In this document: positions 52,553 to 61,941 of the stretch, piece by piece
Numbering within the stretch: position 1 is the first letter of the stretch
Layout of the letters: each line of letters begins with the position of its first letter
DNA from: Paenibacillus paeoniae
GTDB taxonomy: Bacteria; Bacillota; Bacilli; Paenibacillales; Paenibacillaceae
NCBI RefSeq assembly: GCF_003388735.1
Contig: NZ_QUBQ01000001.1
Location: 806,001-870,000 of the forward strand
Length of the DNA stretch: 64,000 nucleotides
Direction of reading: 5' to 3'
Made by a program: the position numbers and the translations under genes
Notes under the pieces: model-generated
Seen by the model: only the letters and a program-made list of their open reading frames with translations
Databases searched by the model: none
What the model was told of the DNA's origin: nothing

Positions 52553-52891
52553 TTAGTGAAACGTAAAGGTAACGTCGGATATCGACCATGGGTTGCCAGG
52601 GAAGAAGAAATAATAGGTGCCTGCCGGCAAGTTATAATACGTATGGCTGAAATGACCGATTCCAAACATATCTCTCTTACTGTGCAATGCGCTGCCTTTG
52701 TACAGCAATACGTCATTATTGCCCGGGTAAGCGCCGCGTGTAGCGTATCCTGTAATCGTAAGATCACCGCCGCCTACAAGCGTATAGCCATAAGGATATT
52801 GCAGCGCAGGGGTCGAAGCGGATGCAGGGACAGTAAATATTAAGGCCATAATGACTGCTAGCATGGTAAGCATAGCTCGTTTCGTTCTCAT
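52553..52891 (-). CDS. Small secreted protein of unknown function
   Basis: 112 residues with AAAGGAAG 8 nt before the ATG. A signal peptide (MRTKRAMLTMLAVIMAL, cleavage after ASA, near residue 26) precedes about 86 mature residues rich in Gly, Tyr and Phe (LQYPYGYTLVGGGDLTIT, NLPAGTYYFFFPGNPWS), a composition typical of a small beta-sandwich. There are no cysteines in the mature part. I do not recognise a family. It has its own terminator and faces the deacetylase gene across a 294-bp gap, so it is probably expressed alone. Confidence 0.75.
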   Translation of the reverse strand: MRTKRAMLTMLAVIMALIFTVPASASTPALQYPYGYTLVGGGDLTITGYATRGAYPGNNDVLLYKGSALHSKRDMFGIGHFSHTYYNLPAGTYYFFFPGNPWSISDVTFTFH

Positions 52892-53185
52892 CCATCATCT
52901 TCCTTTCGAATTGGATTTTCTGAAGGGGATGTCTAGACGGATGCTGGCCAGCAATTCAGATGAAAACGCTGTCACCTTCACTATAAATTTAGCAAATAAT
53001 TCAAAAATAGTCAATGAATATATCGATCTTTCATAGGGATATAGAAGAATAAGAGGTGAAAGGTTTATATAGTAGCAGCGATAACATCCATGATACAGAA
53101 TTCCGGTTTTCATAATATGTACCTGTAGAGGAAATAATAAGCGAGACGTCTTGGAACGTACACTGACAGAACAGGAGTCTAATCC

Positions 53186-54058
53186 ATGAAAATGAATCGG
53201 AGCAGCGGGAAATCGAAACAGAGGTTTTCCGCAAGCTTGATGATGAAGTGCAGCATCAGCTTATTAATGCTTGTGGCCTTGCCGACAGTGCCAGTTATGG
53301 CCAATACTTCCGTTATACAAGGAATGTTGGGGACTGAGATCAAAGCTGTAGACAGCCGCACCCTGGCGATTGTAATCGATGACTTCGGCAATGGGATGCC
53401 CGGCACGGAAGAAATGCTGAAGCTTCCAGTGAACATTACAGTTGCGGTCATGCCGTTCATGCCGACGACTCAACAAGATGCGGAGGCTGCGCATGAACGG
53501 GGACATGATGTCATTGTTCATATGCCGATGGAGCCAAATAAAGGAAATAAAAAATGGCTGGGGCCCGGCGCGATTACTGCCGACCTGAGCGATGTTGAAG
53601 TTCGTAAGCGAGTGGAGGAGGCCATTGACAATGTGCCTCACGCCATCGGCATGAACAATCATATGGGTTCTAAAATTACGGCGGATGAGCGACTCATGCG
53701 TGTTGTGCTGACCGTATGCAAGGAAAGGGGATTGTTTTTCCTCGACAGCCGGACCACATATAAAACGGTTGTACCCAAGATAGCTAAGGAGGTCGGAATT
53801 ACATTGTTGTCTAATGATGTGTTTCTGGACGATGTGTATACCGAACAGCATATCTCAAAACAGGTATCCCTTTTGCGCAAACATCTGGAAACGCACGATA
53901 GCGCCGTCACAATTGGTCATGTCGGGCCGCCAGGCAAGAAAACGGCCTCTGTGTTGAAACAATCCATTCCTGGCATGAAGGACATTGCGGACTTCGTCAA
54001 GCTGTCCGATATGGTACAGGGTTCAATGAGCGATCCATTTATACTGCCGAATCCCTGA
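53186..54058 (+). CDS. Divergent polysaccharide deacetylase family protein (YibQ-like)
   Basis: 290 residues. An N-terminal hydrophobic signal (about 18-38) is followed by the NodB-like fold of the divergent polysaccharide deacetylase group: LAIVIDDFGNGMPG with the DD pair, VIVHMPMEP for the histidine motif, IGMNNHMGSKIT, FFLDSRTT, and VTIGHVGPPG near the end. The protein is predicted to act outside the membrane on cell-wall or surface glycans. Its 3' end overlaps the convergent amidase gene by 36 bp. The 294-bp gap upstream holds no gene that I can see. Confidence 0.87.
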   Translation: MKMNRSSGKSKQRFSASLMMKCSISLLMLVALPTVPVMANTSVIQGMLGTEIKAVDSRTLAIVIDDFGNGMPGTEEMLKLPVNITVAVMPFMPTTQQDAEAAHERGHDVIVHMPMEPNKGNKKWLGPGAITADLSDVEVRKRVEEAIDNVPHAIGMNNHMGSKITADERLMRVVLTVCKERGLFFLDSRTTYKTVVPKIAKEVGITLLSNDVFLDDVYTEQHISKQVSLLRKHLETHDSAVTIGHVGPPGKKTASVLKQSIPGMKDIADFVKLSDMVQGSMSDPFILPNP

Positions 54059-54733
54059 GGCGATCGCATGGGCAATTTCATTTTGCTTGGCGGCATCCGT
54101 CAGCATAGCTCTGTCTTCTGCATTGCTAATAAAGCCCATCTCTATGATGACAGAAGGCTGGTCGACACGTCGCAACAAATAAAACGGCTCTCCAAGCCGA
54201 GGCAGGGTTGCCGCCGCTTGTTGCCTATTCAGCGCGTCTTGCAGGCAGAAAGCCAGCAAGGCGCTTTCTCCGGCTTCTTGATGCAGGACAAGCGGTCCGC
54301 GTTTTGAATGATTGCGCGCGGCATTCACATGAAGGCTGACTAACAATTCGCTTCCGATTTCTTCGGTCAATTGTCTGCGCTGGGACAGATCCTTTCGATG
54401 ACGGGAGCGGGTGTTATGCCATCTATTTTCTTCGCTGAGCGCGTAGTCACCTGTACGGTTCATAATGGCGGGAACGCCTTGACTTCTTAGGATCAGGTAC
54501 AGCTTGCTCGCAATGACAAGATTAATGTCCTTCTCCAAGGTTGCGCCATGTGATGCGCCGCCGTCTATGCCACCGTGGCCAACGTCAATGATGACCGTCG
54601 TATGCGGAAGGGTCCAGTTCTGCTCTTCATCGAATTGTTCCGTCCATGCATCCCCTGATGCCCATACGGTATGGGCATTCCCTAATACTGCGCCAAATAG
54701 CGCAATTAAACTGATGACAAGCAAACGATTCAT
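54023..54733 (-). CDS. cwlD: N-acetylmuramoyl-L-alanine amidase, CwlD-like
   Basis: 236 residues from ATG 54733, which has GGGAGG 9 nt upstream; an in-frame ATG at 54751 is less well placed. After a signal sequence (MNRLLVISLIALFGAV) comes a single Amidase_3 domain with zinc ligands His in IIDVGHGGIDGGA, Glu in LEKDINL, His in LVSLHVNAA, and the catalytic Glu in VIIEMGFISN. Size and a lone catalytic domain match CwlD, which makes the muramic lactam of spore cortex. That points to an endospore former. Confidence 0.85.
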   Translation of the reverse strand: MNRLLVISLIALFGAVLGNAHTVWASGDAWTEQFDEEQNWTLPHTTVIIDVGHGGIDGGASHGATLEKDINLVIASKLYLILRSQGVPAIMNRTGDYALSEENRWHNTRSRHRKDLSQRRQLTEEIGSELLVSLHVNAARNHSKRGPLVLHQEAGESALLAFCLQDALNRQQAAATLPRLGEPFYLLRRVDQPSVIIEMGFISNAEDRAMLTDAAKQNEIAHAIASGIRQYKWIAH

Positions 54734-54896
54734 CCTTGCAGCCTCCCGCATGCTTCAAATTTACCCGTATCGACCGTACTCCATTAGGCTGGTTCCTCCG
54801 TTAGCGTGGCTTCTTCAAGGTAAACTCATACATGGTTAGGGGCAAAAAGAATGGGGAAAGCTTTAAATAGCAAGACAATTACAGGAGGTGAGAACG

Positions 54897-55097
54897 ATGG
54901 CGGGAGGCAATGATCTGGTCAAATATATGACCGAGCAATTGGTTCAATATATGGAAACGCCTGCTGAGGATCGGAAGCAAGCAAGAACAACAGCCAAAGC
55001 ATTAAGAGAGCCTTGGCTGACGCGCTGGTTCGGATGGGGACCTGCTGGCTTGCTGATTTGGTGGCGCGGCAGAAGCCGTACGCAGCGCAACCCTTAA
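54897..55097 (+). CDS. yqzE: YqzE family protein
   Basis: 66 residues; AGGAGGTGA (54883-54891) is ideally placed before ATG 54897. NDLVKYMTEQLVQYMETP followed by a basic stretch (AEDRKQARTTAK) and an aromatic C-terminal segment (WFGWGPAGLLIWW) matches the short YqzE family of Bacillales. The function is unknown; the C-terminus could touch the membrane. It ends 4 bp inside the convergent neighbour. Confidence 0.8.
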   Translation: MAGGNDLVKYMTEQLVQYMETPAEDRKQARTTAKALREPWLTRWFGWGPAGLLIWWRGRSRTQRNP

Positions 55098-55990
55098 CGA
55101 TAAAACTTTCCTTGCTTCGAAAGAAGATCAATCGGCATATAACGGCGGTCATCATCTTCATCCTTGCCTAAGGCAATATAGATTTGGCCGCCTTCCCATG
55201 TATCAAATCCCACGATCGACCACACCTGAAGCAGCTTTCCTTCAAAGGACTCAGACGTATACCGAATTTCCTTCTTGTCCGTTATTAACTTCAGTAGGGA
55301 TGAGTAATTTTTATCACTAATAGCAAAAGGTGCTTTTGTCAGCCAAGGCAGACGGCCATAGGGGTTAAATGCAGGGATAACTGTGGAGTTATTGATCTTT
55401 GCACCTGAATCGGTCAAACCTGACGGTACGTTAGCTTCATCTTTAGGTTCATTCCATTCGTCATCTTTGCTGATGGGCAACTGCTCACCAGATACGGCAT
55501 CGGCATAATGCACAATCGACTTGGATGAAATTCGCCATGCAGCGTGAAGCGGACTTGAATAGACTCTTTCTGCTTTAGTCTGTTTATTTATAAGTTCAAG
55601 CTGCAGCAGCGAGAGCTGCAGCGATTGTTCATTGAACAGAGGGTAAGGGCCTGTTCCATATTCACCAAGCTGGAAACCGCCTTGCTCAACTGCATGAATG
55701 ACCAGATAACCGACGGGTTCTTTGGCTTTATTTTGAACAATAGCAAGCCAGCTATGCATGCCCGGTCCGAGAGGAGACATCGTTATGTTTGTTCCTCTCC
55801 AAGTTTTGTAACCCGGCTTTGTCGATAGCTCGTCCACCCAGCTTTTTGCTTGCTTCTGGACGGCCGAATCAGAAGCATCCAATGGTTGCCCGGCTGTTAA
55901 AGCATGGACTTGAAAATGTCCGAATACTACGGTTAGGCATGTCACAAGAAGCAGGACAGCGATCCACGGCTTACATACGAATTTTGACAT
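55094..55990 (-). CDS. Secreted protein of unknown function
   Basis: 298 residues from ATG 55990 (AGAGGTG 9 nt upstream; a GTG at 56002 is possible). It has an N-terminal signal (CKPWIAVLLLVTCLTVVFG, likely cleavage after VHA). The mature region is soluble with a repeated Trp/Tyr pattern (VDELSTKPGYKTWRG; LQVWSIVGFDTWEGGQIYIA). I recognise no catalytic motif or family. It lies downstream of the yqhH-yqhG pair on the same strand, with a 126-bp gap. Confidence 0.75.
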   Translation of the reverse strand: MSKFVCKPWIAVLLLVTCLTVVFGHFQVHALTAGQPLDASDSAVQKQAKSWVDELSTKPGYKTWRGTNITMSPLGPGMHSWLAIVQNKAKEPVGYLVIHAVEQGGFQLGEYGTGPYPLFNEQSLQLSLLQLELINKQTKAERVYSSPLHAAWRISSKSIVHYADAVSGEQLPISKDDEWNEPKDEANVPSGLTDSGAKINNSTVIPAFNPYGRLPWLTKAPFAISDKNYSSLLKLITDKKEIRYTSESFEGKLLQVWSIVGFDTWEGGQIYIALGKDEDDDRRYMPIDLLSKQGKFYR

Positions 55991-56116
55991 TTTGTTTATC
56001 ACCTCTTCATCAGTGTAACGGACAGGCTCGAAGAAGGCTGTTGCAACCTGTCGGCGAAACGGAGTGAATAATTGAGGTTTTTTTGCCGCAAAGCTGCGAT
56101 TCCCGTCCCTTTCTAT

Positions 56117-57061
56117 TCAATCGATTCCCTCCAAATGAAAAACACCGCAGTTAATGGCGGAAGCCGTCACTCTAGGCTCATATTGCCAACGGGTTTCCGC
56201 TTGCCGCTGCTCGTACTGTTCTTGAATGGCAGGCTTATTCTCGTCCGTCGCATGCTGCAGAAGCGTCTTGTAATAGGTGTCGATCCGGTCCAACTCCTCT
56301 TGAAGCCTGGAAGCAGCATCTCCTGCCCATGTATAGTCATAGGCCTTCAGTTTGCGCTCAAGCGCCTGCTCGATAATAGCCTGTGCTTTGGCATATGAAA
56401 TACCGTTTTTGGCCACGTGAATATTGGCCGGTAAGCGCGGAGTTAGCCGTATCTCCAGCAGCCGATCGTGGAAGTGATCCGTACAGTAGCCGGTCACAAG
56501 CGAAACGCCAAAGCTATGGATTTCTTCGCGCTTGCGGTCGCAGGCGAATTCTACTTTTATATTGACCCCTAACCATGCGGTGTACGGCGTGGAGCTGAAG
56601 GGGCTTCCCCCGCGCTTATCCGATTCCTGGAACAGATAGACGAAGCTTCCGTGAGACTTCGCGGCTCCGAACAGCTGCTCCAGCCGCTGGGAGCCGAAGT
56701 AGACATCTTGTCTTGGAACTCTAGGCGCATTGACTGAACTGTTAATAAAGCCGAAAGAGCGGACAAGAGCGGCATCGGCTGCCGAGGCTTGGCTATCCGG
56801 CGCTTCCGGCTTGGCTGGATCAGGGTCAGTCTGCAACCCAGATTCATACTTCTCTTTGTCCGTTACGAATAGGAAGGTCATCGTCTCGGGTTCGGCGCCT
56901 ACGCGGTCGACAAAGCTCCAGTAGTAGGGACGATTCGTCAGCTCACGGTCGGCATTCGGCGACAGCTTGACGGTAAAGTGAGCGGGCGACTTCTCAATAA
57001 TGGAGCAATCGGTAGCTTCCAGATACCGGTTGACAAACTTATGAATTTGCTTGGTGTTCAT
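56117..57061 (-). CDS. yqhG: YqhG family protein
   Basis: 314 residues. The first residues, KQIHKFVNRYLEATDCSII, and the central PRQDVYFGSQRLEQLFGA are typical of the YqhG family, whose biochemical role is unknown. Residues about 77-98 form a linker rich in Pro, Ala, Ser and Asp; a helical, charged segment near 230-285 may be coiled coil. The start codon overlaps the stop of the SNF2 helicase gene (ATGA at 57058-57061), the same yqhH-yqhG pairing as in B. subtilis. Confidence 0.85.
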   Translation of the reverse strand: MNTKQIHKFVNRYLEATDCSIIEKSPAHFTVKLSPNADRELTNRPYYWSFVDRVGAEPETMTFLFVTDKEKYESGLQTDPDPAKPEAPDSQASAADAALVRSFGFINSSVNAPRVPRQDVYFGSQRLEQLFGAAKSHGSFVYLFQESDKRGGSPFSSTPYTAWLGVNIKVEFACDRKREEIHSFGVSLVTGYCTDHFHDRLLEIRLTPRLPANIHVAKNGISYAKAQAIIEQALERKLKAYDYTWAGDAASRLQEELDRIDTYYKTLLQHATDENKPAIQEQYEQRQAETRWQYEPRVTASAINCGVFHLEGID

Positions 57062-58878
57062 GGCTTCACCTCCACGGACTGTCCCAGCCTGTCCATTTTC
57101 ACCAGAAGATCGGGACCTGGGGAATATGGGTTGCTTCCGGATGACTTCACTTCATTGCGAATTTGGCTGATCGAGCTGCCTAGCGTATTCAACTGACGCT
57201 TCAGATCCTGATCATTGCCGGACTGTAGCAGCACCTTGGCCAGACGCTGCTCTAAGGATTCGCCGCCCTCCAGCTTCTCCAGAATATGATCTAGCTCACC
57301 AATGACCAGCTCGAACAAATTAATTTTCTCATGCAGCAGATTGACGATATGCTCTTCGATGGTGCCCAGCGTGCACAGGTTATAGATCTTGACGTCCTCG
57401 GTTTGACCGAGCCGATGAACGCGGCCGATCCGCTGCTCCACCCGCATCGGGTTCCACGGCAGATCGAAGTTGATCATATGGTGGCAAAATTGCAGGTTGA
57501 TGCCTTCGCCGCCAGCCTCTGTCGCGATCAAGATTTGAGCGCGGCCGCGAAAGAGGTCCATCATCCAATCTTTTTTGCCCCGATTCATGCCGCCTCGATA
57601 GGGAACGGCCATCATGTTATGGGCTCGGAAAAATTGCAGCAAATATTCCTGAGTAGCCCTATATTCTGTAAAAATGATGACCTTGTCGTTCATTTCTTTC
57701 ACGAGTTCCATTGCTTTTTCGGCCTTCGTATTGGCGGTAATGCCTTTAATCTTCTCTACCAGCTCCCAAATCTTCGGGCGGAGGGGAGAGTCTTCAGTCG
57801 TTTTCTTGAATAGATTAACTAAGGTAAGAAATACAGCGTCTCTGCTGCTGCATACTTCCCGTTGCAGCGTAACGAGCGATAGCATGCTGGTCAGGTCGCC
57901 GCCGCTTTCGTCGTATCGTTCCTTGACGAAGCCGGTTACTGCGTCATACAACGCTTTCTCTTCGGGTGAGAGATTGAGCGGAATGTTCTTCACGAACCGC
58001 TTCGTAAAATGAATGCCTCCGTCGCCTCTGCGATTGCGAATCATGACAGAGGACAGCGCTTCCTGCAGCTGATCTTCATTTTTCGGAAGTCGCTTGTCTA
58101 CAACGAAATTCGCTGCAAAGTCGCTTTGACCGCCAAGTTGGCCAGGTTTTAGCAGCGTAATCAGGTTGTACAATTCGTCCAGATCGTTTTGAATCGGCGT
58201 TGCCGTCAGGAGCAGGCAATATTTTTTACGCAGTTGGGTGGCAAACTGATAATTGGTCGTTTTTTTGTTTTTCAGCTTATGGGCCTCGTCGATAATAATC
58301 AGATCGTAGTCAGTACCGAGCACACGCTCCCGGTGCGGCTCCCGCTTGGCGGTGTCCATGGAGGCGACGACAACATCATAACCCCACGTATGCTCTTTCT
58401 TCTGGGCAACGGCGGATATGCCGAACTTCTGATTCAGCTCTCTCACCCATTGGAGCACTAGTGAGGCGGGAACCAGGATAAGAGCCCGCTTGACGAGTCC
58501 GCGCACCATATATTCTTTTAGCACCAAGCCGGCTTCGATCGTCTTGCCAAGACCTACTTCATCAGCAAGGATCGCTCGGCCGCCCATCTCATGAAGCACT
58601 TTGCTGGCTGTTCCGATTTGATGAGGCATCGGTTCAAAGGAAGGCAGCGTACGCAGACATTGCAACTGCTCGAAGCTCTCAACCCGCTTCGCCTGCTCTG
58701 CTTCCATAGCAAGCTGATAGAGCGTCCAATCATCCCAAGGGCCATTGCGGCTTAAACGATGTTGAAGCTCGTCAAACCACGAGCGGTCTATTTGCAAGTC
58801 TACATGAGGATGCAGCTTACGTTTTGTAAAGGTCTGCCCGTTGTCCGAAGCGTTCTGCGTCTTATTGTCGGATGTCAT
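57058..58878 (-). CDS. yqhH: SNF2-family DEAD/DEAH helicase (YqhH)
   Basis: 606 residues with AAAGGAG upstream. Helicase motifs in order: LADEVGLGKTIEAGLVLKEY (I), LILVPASLVLQWVREL (Ia), LIIIDEAHKLKN (II, DEAH), LLLTATPIQN (III), then KVIIFTEYRATQEYL (IV), ATEAGGEGINLQFC (V) and RIGRVHRLGQ (VI). This is the compact bacterial SNF2/RapA-like arrangement without accessory N-terminal zinc or SWIM domain. It translocates on DNA, perhaps remodelling protein-DNA or RNA polymerase complexes. It is coupled to yqhG and divergent from nrdJ. Confidence 0.92.
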   Translation of the reverse strand: MTSDNKTQNASDNGQTFTKRKLHPHVDLQIDRSWFDELQHRLSRNGPWDDWTLYQLAMEAEQAKRVESFEQLQCLRTLPSFEPMPHQIGTASKVLHEMGGRAILADEVGLGKTIEAGLVLKEYMVRGLVKRALILVPASLVLQWVRELNQKFGISAVAQKKEHTWGYDVVVASMDTAKREPHRERVLGTDYDLIIIDEAHKLKNKKTTNYQFATQLRKKYCLLLTATPIQNDLDELYNLITLLKPGQLGGQSDFAANFVVDKRLPKNEDQLQEALSSVMIRNRRGDGGIHFTKRFVKNIPLNLSPEEKALYDAVTGFVKERYDESGGDLTSMLSLVTLQREVCSSRDAVFLTLVNLFKKTTEDSPLRPKIWELVEKIKGITANTKAEKAMELVKEMNDKVIIFTEYRATQEYLLQFFRAHNMMAVPYRGGMNRGKKDWMMDLFRGRAQILIATEAGGEGINLQFCHHMINFDLPWNPMRVEQRIGRVHRLGQTEDVKIYNLCTLGTIEEHIVNLLHEKINLFELVIGELDHILEKLEGGESLEQRLAKVLLQSGNDQDLKRQLNTLGSSISQIRNEVKSSGSNPYSPGPDLLVKMDRLGQSVEVKP

Positions 58879-58971
58879 CGTAGTGCTCCTTTCGCTAGTT
58901 GCAGGGATAAGTTGTCATTAGTATAGCCTTCTGGAGACATATTAATAAGATTCACGGTTCTGACAAATCAT

Positions 58972-59018
58972 TATCTATATGTAGTGTGTTATAATAGCAT
59001 ATACATACAATATGTTGA
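58972..59018. promoter_or_regulatory. Candidate tandem NrdR boxes and promoter of nrdJ
   Basis: TATCTATATGTAGTGT (58972-58987) matches the NrdR consensus ACACTATATATAGTGT at 12 of 16 positions. A weaker copy, ACATACAATATGTTGA, begins 31 bp later (59003-59018), the usual spacing of paired NrdR boxes. An extended -10, TGTTATAAT (58987-58995), lies between and partly overlaps the first box. Repression by NrdR when dATP or ATP is plentiful is the known role of such pairs. Confidence 0.5.
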
Positions 59019-59058
59019 TTTTTGGTGCGATTCAATGGAGTGAAGGGAGAGAATCGGG

Positions 59059-61746
59059 ATGCGAAGATTAACGGGTTTGAGCGAAAAAATCTTTTTGGAC
59101 CGCTATGCGCGCAAGCATGCGGACGCACGGCGTGTGAAGGCTGGGGACATCGTGCTTGCCCTGATGAAGGACGATGCCAAGTTTCCAGTCAAGGAGGTAG
59201 GCGAGGTCGTTAGCCGCGATGGAGAGGAGGTAATTGTCCGCGCTGGTGACGAGGAATTGGTGAAAACCACGATCGGACGACTCACCCATCCGATCGAGCT
59301 GTCGCCGGAGCAAATGTGGGACCGGCTTGCGGAGGCTATGGCTTCTGTAGAGCGGACGCCCCCCAAGCGTGTGGAGTGGGAGCGGAAATTTCGTGAACTA
59401 TTGAACGACTGGAAGCTGGTGCCGGGCGGCCGAATCGCAGCAGGAGCCGGAGCGAGCGACGAGTTGACGTTGTTCAATTGCTATGTGGTTCCTTCGCCTA
59501 AGGATAGCCGGGGCGGCATTATGCGGACACTCACAGACATGACGGAAATAATGTCACGAGGCGGCGGGGTCGGTATGAACCTTTCTTCATTGAGACCTCG
59601 AAGGGCTGTAGTAGCCGGAGTTAATGGCAGCTCCAGCGGATCGGTCTCCTGGGGTGGCTTGTTCAGCTACACGACAGGGCTTATTGAACAAGGAGGAAGC
59701 CGCCGTGGTGCACTAATGCTCATGCTGAACGATTGGCATCCCGATATTCTTGAATTTATAACGGTGAAGGAAACAATGGGGGAATTGACTAACGCCAACC
59801 TGTCTGTATGCTTGAGCGACGTCTTTATGGATGCAGTTAAGCGTGATCTGGATTGGGAGCTTGTATTTCCGGATACGAAGGACCCGGATTATGACGAAGT
59901 ATGGACGGGAGATATGGAGGCGTGGCGTAGCCTGGGCAAAAATGTGTTGACGTACAAGAAGCTGAAAGCGAAGGACATCTGGCACCGAATCATTAAATCG
60001 GCATGGAAGTCGGCAGAGCCTGGCGTTGTTTTTCTGGAGCGCTACAACAAGATGTCCAACAGCTGGTATTTCAATCCCATTGTTTCGACTAATCCTTGCG
60101 GCGAACAAGGCTTGCCGGGCTGGGGCGTATGCAACTTGTCCTCTATTAATCTGTCGAAGTTTTACGATGCGGGGAAACGGGATGTCGATTGGGCAGAGCT
60201 GGGCAAGATCACACAGTGGTCGGTCAGGTTCCTCGATAATGTCATCGACAAAACGCCATACCACTTCGAAGAGAACGAGCAGAATCAGAAAAAGGAGAGA
60301 CGTATCGGTCTAGGCACGATGGGATTGGCAGAGCTGCTGATCAAGCTAGAGATTCGGTACGGTAGTGAGGAATCGCTGGTCTTTCTGGATAAGCTGTATG
60401 GCTTTATGGCGAAAGAAGCATATCTGGCATCGACGCGGATTGCGTCGGAGAAAGGATCATTCCCTGCTTTTGATCGGGAGAAATATGTTCAGAGCGGCTT
60501 CATGAAAGAAATGATCAAGGCCTATCCCGAAGTAGGCGAAGCTATTGGGAGGAACGGCATTCGTAACGTTACGATCATTACACAAGCGCCTACGGGCAGC
60601 ACCGGAACAATGGTCGGCACGTCAACGGGGATTGAACCGTACTTTGCCTTTGAATATTTCCGTCAGAGCCGGCTTGGCTTTGACAAGCAGCTTGTCCCTA
60701 TTGCACAGGAGTGGAAGGATGCACATCCCGGTGCGGAATTGCCGGACTATTATGTGACGGCGATGCAATTATCCGCCGAAAACCACATTCGTACCCAAGC
60801 CGCTATCCAGCGCTGGGTGGATAGTTCCATCTCCAAGACGGCCAACTGTCCTGCGGATTTTACGATAGAAGAGACGGAACGGCTGTATGAGCTTGCTTAT
60901 GAGCTGGGCTGCAAGGGCGTGACGATCTACCGGGACGGCAGCAGGGATGTGCAGGTGCTGTCTACTACGGAGAAGAGCACTGAGGAGAAGCAAGAGCAGG
61001 TTGAGTCGGCTCAAACAATAGCCGAAAAAACATCGTTGGCAGAGGACAGCTTGCCGAGTGAAGCCGTATCAGCATCGGATACCGATCATGCCCCGAAAGA
61101 GGTGCTGAGGGTGGTGCAAGAAGCGACGCTTTCGACTGAATCATTGCCAACAATCATTAAAGCGAACGTATCCCTAGAGCTAGATAGACCATATAAGAAG
61201 CGGCCAGACGTGCTGCGGGGAGCGACTTATAAGATGAACACACCGTTCGGTATGGCCTATATTACCATTAACGATCTCAACGGATCGCCTGCGGAAATCT
61301 TCCTAAACGTTGGCAAAGCGGGTTCCGATGTGTTCGCGATGGCGGAGGCGCTTGGACGAGTGTGCTCGTTGTTCCTTCGCTACGGAGACCATGGCGATAA
61401 AGTACGCCTCCTGATCAAACATTTGAAGGGCATTGGCGGCACAGGAGCGATCGGCTTCGGGCAAAACCGTGTAGAGTCGATTGCCGATGCGGTTGCGAAA
61501 GCGCTGGAGCTGCATGGGGACGGCGTGGCCGTTGGCCTAGAGTCGCTGGCCCCGGTAAAGCTGGAAGCGAGCAACAATGAGCAGGAGGCACATTCTGGGC
61601 CGGTCGAGATTGTGGAACAGGTAGAACTGGAATTAAGCAACCCCTATCAAGAAATCGATCTTTGTCCGTCCTGCGGTTCCGCAACGCTGATCAATCTGGA
61701 GGGCTGCAAGCAGTGTGTGAGTTGCGGGTTTAGTAAGTGTAATTAA
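59059..61746 (+). CDS. nrdJ: Adenosylcobalamin-dependent (class II) ribonucleoside reductase
   Basis: 895 residues; AAGGGAGAG lies 7 nt before the ATG. It reduces ribonucleotides to deoxyribonucleotides through a cobalamin-generated thiyl radical. Visible landmarks: LTLFNCYVVPSPKDS with one redox cysteine, the glycyl/thiyl loop motif NPCGEQ holding the radical cysteine with its Asn and Glu partners, and the phosphate loop APTGSTGTMVGTSTGI. A long Glu/Ser-rich linker (about 640-700) leads to a TSCPD-type domain (GTGAIGFGQNRVESIAD) and a C-terminal zinc-ribbon-like segment with CPSC and CVSCG pairs that should regenerate the active site. No intein or intron interrupts it. The gene is monocistronic, under a promoter with possible NrdR sites. 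Confidence 0.95.
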   Translation: MRRLTGLSEKIFLDRYARKHADARRVKAGDIVLALMKDDAKFPVKEVGEVVSRDGEEVIVRAGDEELVKTTIGRLTHPIELSPEQMWDRLAEAMASVERTPPKRVEWERKFRELLNDWKLVPGGRIAAGAGASDELTLFNCYVVPSPKDSRGGIMRTLTDMTEIMSRGGGVGMNLSSLRPRRAVVAGVNGSSSGSVSWGGLFSYTTGLIEQGGSRRGALMLMLNDWHPDILEFITVKETMGELTNANLSVCLSDVFMDAVKRDLDWELVFPDTKDPDYDEVWTGDMEAWRSLGKNVLTYKKLKAKDIWHRIIKSAWKSAEPGVVFLERYNKMSNSWYFNPIVSTNPCGEQGLPGWGVCNLSSINLSKFYDAGKRDVDWAELGKITQWSVRFLDNVIDKTPYHFEENEQNQKKERRIGLGTMGLAELLIKLEIRYGSEESLVFLDKLYGFMAKEAYLASTRIASEKGSFPAFDREKYVQSGFMKEMIKAYPEVGEAIGRNGIRNVTIITQAPTGSTGTMVGTSTGIEPYFAFEYFRQSRLGFDKQLVPIAQEWKDAHPGAELPDYYVTAMQLSAENHIRTQAAIQRWVDSSISKTANCPADFTIEETERLYELAYELGCKGVTIYRDGSRDVQVLSTTEKSTEEKQEQVESAQTIAEKTSLAEDSLPSEAVSASDTDHAPKEVLRVVQEATLSTESLPTIIKANVSLELDRPYKKRPDVLRGATYKMNTPFGMAYITINDLNGSPAEIFLNVGKAGSDVFAMAEALGRVCSLFLRYGDHGDKVRLLIKHLKGIGGTGAIGFGQNRVESIADAVAKALELHGDGVAVGLESLAPVKLEASNNEQEAHSGPVEIVEQVELELSNPYQEIDLCPSCGSATLINLEGCKQCVSCGFSKCN

Positions 61747-61840
61747 AAGAATGAATGAACGTTGCTTAAAGTATTAAAGATGAACAATGCGATTTGTTTT
61801 TAAGAAGGAGTATATTTCTTTAAAGAAGTATCCGATTACT

Positions 61841-61890
61841 AATGAAAACACCAACTTTCGTGTGGAAAGTTGGTGTTTTCATTTATTTTA
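61841..61890. terminator. Bidirectional terminator between nrdJ and the nuclease gene
   Basis: A perfect 19-bp stem: positions 61841-61859 pair with 61865-61883 around the 5-base loop GTGTG. A- and T-rich ends on both sides let it serve nrdJ (plus) and the convergent gene (minus). Confidence 0.85.
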
Positions 61891-61941
61891 ATGACACATT
61901 ATATTTAAGAGCATAGACTGGAAAATAAATGAGGATAAGTT

